Shown in pieces: positions 6,439-8,105 of a stretch of DNA of 8,105 bases. Numbering within the stretch: the stretch's first letter is position 1; each line of letters starts with the position of its first letter. Source of the DNA: Porticoccus sp964608185 (GTDB taxonomy: Bacteria; Pseudomonadota; Gammaproteobacteria; Pseudomonadales; Porticoccaceae); the NCBI GenBank assembly GCA_964608185.1, contig CAZSMR010000042.1, forward strand, positions 1 to 8,105, in the 5' to 3' direction. The notes under the pieces were generated by a model. The model did no database searches, was not told where the DNA came from, and saw only the letters and a list, made by a program, of their open reading frames with translations. Both the position numbers and the translations under genes were made by a program.

Positions 6439-6960
6439 TCAGGGGCCAAATCTTATTATATTTGCATCGAAGCCATATTTTTTATTTAGAGCCTCTTTAT
6501 CATGCAGTAGCTTTTCTTTAATTATTTTTGGCCCAATAAAAACGGTGCTAATTTGGCGACCATCGTCAACCAGGCTTCTTACAAACGCTCTATATCCATC
6601 TGATAAAAGTTTTTTTGATAAATCTACTGCAGATTTTTTATCCTTAAAACTTTTTACTTTTAAAACCCATCCAATCGGAAGTCCATTAGAGGAAAGCGAT
6701 GGAGAGATTAAATTAACTTCGTCTCTCAATTCAGATAGCTCACCTTTTAGCTGGAATGGTTCTTCAATTTTTTCTTCTGTAATTTTCTCTGGTCTGACTG
6801 GTTTAGCAATGAATAAATTTATACTTGGAGATTCTGGAATCATAGAAGTAGTATCTATTTTTTTGTTCATTTTTGCCTCGATAATAAAGGGCACAAAAAC
6901 CACAACTGATGCAATTATCAGTAGGGCGAAAACTAGCCTATAAATAAGAACCTTTCCCAC
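6439..6960 (-). CDS. dedD: SPOR-domain membrane protein, DedD-like
   Basis: This 173-residue single-pass protein has a short cytoplasmic N terminus, one membrane helix (about 7-27) and a polar periplasmic linker (28-93). A C-terminal SPOR domain (about 96-173) shows GWVLKVKSFKDKKSAVDLSKKL (split over 97-118), GYRAFV (122-127) and VFIGPK (140-145). SPOR domains bind glycan strands stripped of stem peptides at the division septum, and DedD of E. coli is a divisome protein of this layout. The linker is rich in Glu and Lys and lacks the long Pro/Gln-rich stretch of many homologues. The gene starts at GTG (6958-6960), supported by a strong ribosome site and by the membrane helix that a later ATG at residue 31 would remove. 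Position between folC and cvpA matches dedD in Pseudomonas; the symbol rests mostly on this order. Confidence 0.88.
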   Translation of the reverse strand: MGKVLIYRLVFALLIIASVVVFVPFIIEAKMNKKIDTTSMIPESPSINLFIAKPVRPEKITEEKIEEPFQLKGELSELRDEVNLISPSLSSNGLPIGWVLKVKSFKDKKSAVDLSKKLLSDGYRAFVRSLVDDGRQISTVFIGPKIIKEKLLHDKEALNKKYGFDANIIRFGP

Positions 6961-6968
6961 TAATAAAA

Positions 6969-6976
6969 CCCCCTTT
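6969..6976 (-). promoter_or_regulatory. Shine-Dalgarno supporting a GTG start of the SPOR gene
   Basis: On the minus strand AAAGGGGG lies eight bases before GTG at 6958-6960, in the 30-base gap after folC. It is the strongest ribosome site in the cluster and fixes a non-ATG start. Confidence 0.75.
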
Positions 6977-6990
6977 ATATGTAAAAATAG

Positions 6991-8105
6991 CTAATGTAAG
7001 CTATTTAGCCAATTAAGCACAGGGCCAACAATCAAAAAAGAGCCAAATACTATAATGGTATCTCCCGAACTGCCAGACTGAATAGCTTTTTTTATAGCAT
7101 CTTCTGGTTTTGAGTGTTCAAGAAATTTATATTGTTGTTGGTCAGAATAAATATTATCGCTCAATGGGTTGCTTGCAGTGCAGGTTTCTTTAAACCTCTT
7201 CTTTACATAATTTTTTTGAACGACGGAAGCAACTTCTTTTGCACTACAGGCTCTTTTATTATTTGGTATGTCGCAAAAATTCCACAAATCAACAAGCTCG
7301 ATGAAGGGCTTCAAGATCCCAAGTATATCTTTGTCTGACATAATTCCTGTGATCGCAATAATTCTATTCTCTGACTTAAAAGCTAATAAACGTTTGGCTA
7401 GCATTTCTGAAGCCTGAGGATTATGCGCTACATCTAAAATAATATTTACACCATTCAGACTGATTTTTTGAAAGCGACCGTCTATTTTTGTATGATTTAG
7501 CCCCTCACTTAAGATTTTTTTACTTATATTAGGATCTAAAATTTTTGCTGCTTTAATTGCACACGTCACGCTGGCTGAAGGCAGTGAAGTCATATCTGTT
7601 ATACCAAATTGCTCAAAATTGAAATCTATACCATTTAATAAGAGGTCTACTTTAAGATCTTTAGCTGTTGCAATAACGCTAGAAACTGGCCTTGTATCAC
7701 CGTATATCATAGGGGCATTTATTCTTCCTATCGAAGCTTTTTCTGCACCGATAAGATCAAGATTATCACCAAGCCACTGCTGATGATCAAGGGCTATGCC
7801 TGTTATAATAGATAGATCAGAATCTATACAATTTACAGCGTCTAGGCGCCCTCCTAAACCAACTTCAAGTATTGCAAAATCTAAATCAGAATTTGCCATT
7901 ATCATCAAGGCAGCTAGTGTTGAAAATTCAAAGTAACTTAAACTTATTGAATTTCTTGCAAGGTTTATTTCCTCGAAAGCCAAGCATATATCTAAATCAC
8001 TTGCATGTTTACCGTTTATTGTTATCCGTTCATTGAATTGTATGAGATGAGGTGATGTATAAGTGCCAACCTTATATCCGTTTTTTCTAAGAATACTATC
8101 AAGGA
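6991..8105 (-). CDS. folC: Bifunctional folylpolyglutamate synthase / dihydrofolate synthase FolC (N terminus off right edge)
   Basis: FolC joins glutamate to dihydropteroate and extends the polyglutamate tail of folates, using ATP. The open frame continues to the right edge: the TTG at 7981-7983 is an internal Leu codon, and 40 further residues upstream, including GYKVGTYTSPHL (9-20 of the visible part), are clearly FolC. Other motifs, numbered in the 370 visible residues: EVGLGGRLDAVN (80-91), ALDHQQWLG (104-112), EKASI (121-125, whose Lys122 aligns with the carbamylated lysine of E. coli FolC), GRF (209-211), DVAHNP (224-229), SDKDI (256-260) and GSF (354-356). The missing part, about 50 residues, should contain the start and the P-loop. 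The segment around 158-186 looks shorter than in E. coli and lacks the usual PNA motif. It heads the visible cluster; accD is expected next, beyond the edge. Confidence 0.95.
   Translation of the reverse strand, partial: LDSILRKNGYKVGTYTSPHLIQFNERITINGKHASDLDICLAFEEINLARNSISLSYFEFSTLAALMIMANSDLDFAILEVGLGGRLDAVNCIDSDLSIITGIALDHQQWLGDNLDLIGAEKASIGRINAPMIYGDTRPVSSVIATAKDLKVDLLLNGIDFNFEQFGITDMTSLPSASVTCAIKAAKILDPNISKKILSEGLNHTKIDGRFQKISLNGVNIILDVAHNPQASEMLAKRLLAFKSENRIIAITGIMSDKDILGILKPFIELVDLWNFCDIPNNKRACSAKEVASVVQKNYVKKRFKETCTASNPLSDNIYSDQQQYKFLEHSKPEDAIKKAIQSGSSGDTIIVFGSFLIVGPVLNWLNSLH

Noticed and set aside
6545..6943. 132-residue plus-strand open frame
   Set aside because: It is antisense to the SPOR-domain gene, whose membrane helix and SPOR domain are clear.
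7114..7338. 74-residue plus-strand open frame
   Set aside because: It is antisense to folC and shows no recognisable feature.
7981..7983. TTG as the start of folC
   Set aside because: The frame stays open to the window edge and the 40 upstream residues carry the conserved FolC segment GYKVGTYTSPHL, so the TTG is an internal Leu codon.
1..8105. Mobile element, CRISPR array, toxin-antitoxin or defence system
   Set aside because: I saw no transposase, long terminal or regularly spaced repeats, tRNA-like target or defence-type domains. All gene-sized coding regions but the small lipoprotein match known housekeeping families.

Overview
The window looks like ordinary core chromosome from an AT-rich gammaproteobacterium. 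By eye it is roughly one third G+C, with long A/T tracts between genes. The main placing evidence is the right half, where folC, a SPOR-domain gene (dedD-like), cvpA, purF and metZ lie in that order on one strand, all read right to left. This is the arrangement known from Pseudomonas and related gammaproteobacteria, where accD precedes folC. The genus cannot be read from the sequence. A marine, streamlined lineage is possible but unproven.

Layout from left to right. Positions 1-660 (minus) hold the N-terminal RecA domain of a DbpA-like DEAD-box RNA helicase that runs off the left edge and appears to start at TTG. Positions 863-1216 (minus) encode a small unrecognised lipoprotein followed by a good intrinsic terminator. 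Positions 1217-1600 are a long A/T-rich gap with promoter-like elements and no convincing gene. Positions 1601-2170 (minus) are msrA, a methionine sulfoxide reductase. It is divergent from a YfcG-like (Nu-class) glutathione transferase at 2353-3024 (plus), the only plus-strand gene. That gene converges on metZ with a 15-base gap. Positions 3040-8105 (minus) are the metZ-purF-cvpA-dedD-folC cluster read in reverse, with folC cut by the right edge.

How the genes work together. FolC (folate polyglutamylation) and PurF (first committed step of purine synthesis, which later consumes formyl-folates) are linked by folate metabolism. MetZ makes homocysteine from O-succinylhomoserine and sulfide, feeding methionine synthesis, which also uses methyl-folate. 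CvpA and the SPOR protein are membrane or envelope proteins that travel with this cluster. The msrA/GST pair concerns thiol redox and oxidative damage. The helicase belongs to a family involved in large-subunit ribosome assembly.

I find no mobile element, CRISPR array, tRNA or rRNA, and no broken gene. No novel multi-gene system is visible. The least explained items are the small lipoprotein and the 384-base gap beside it.
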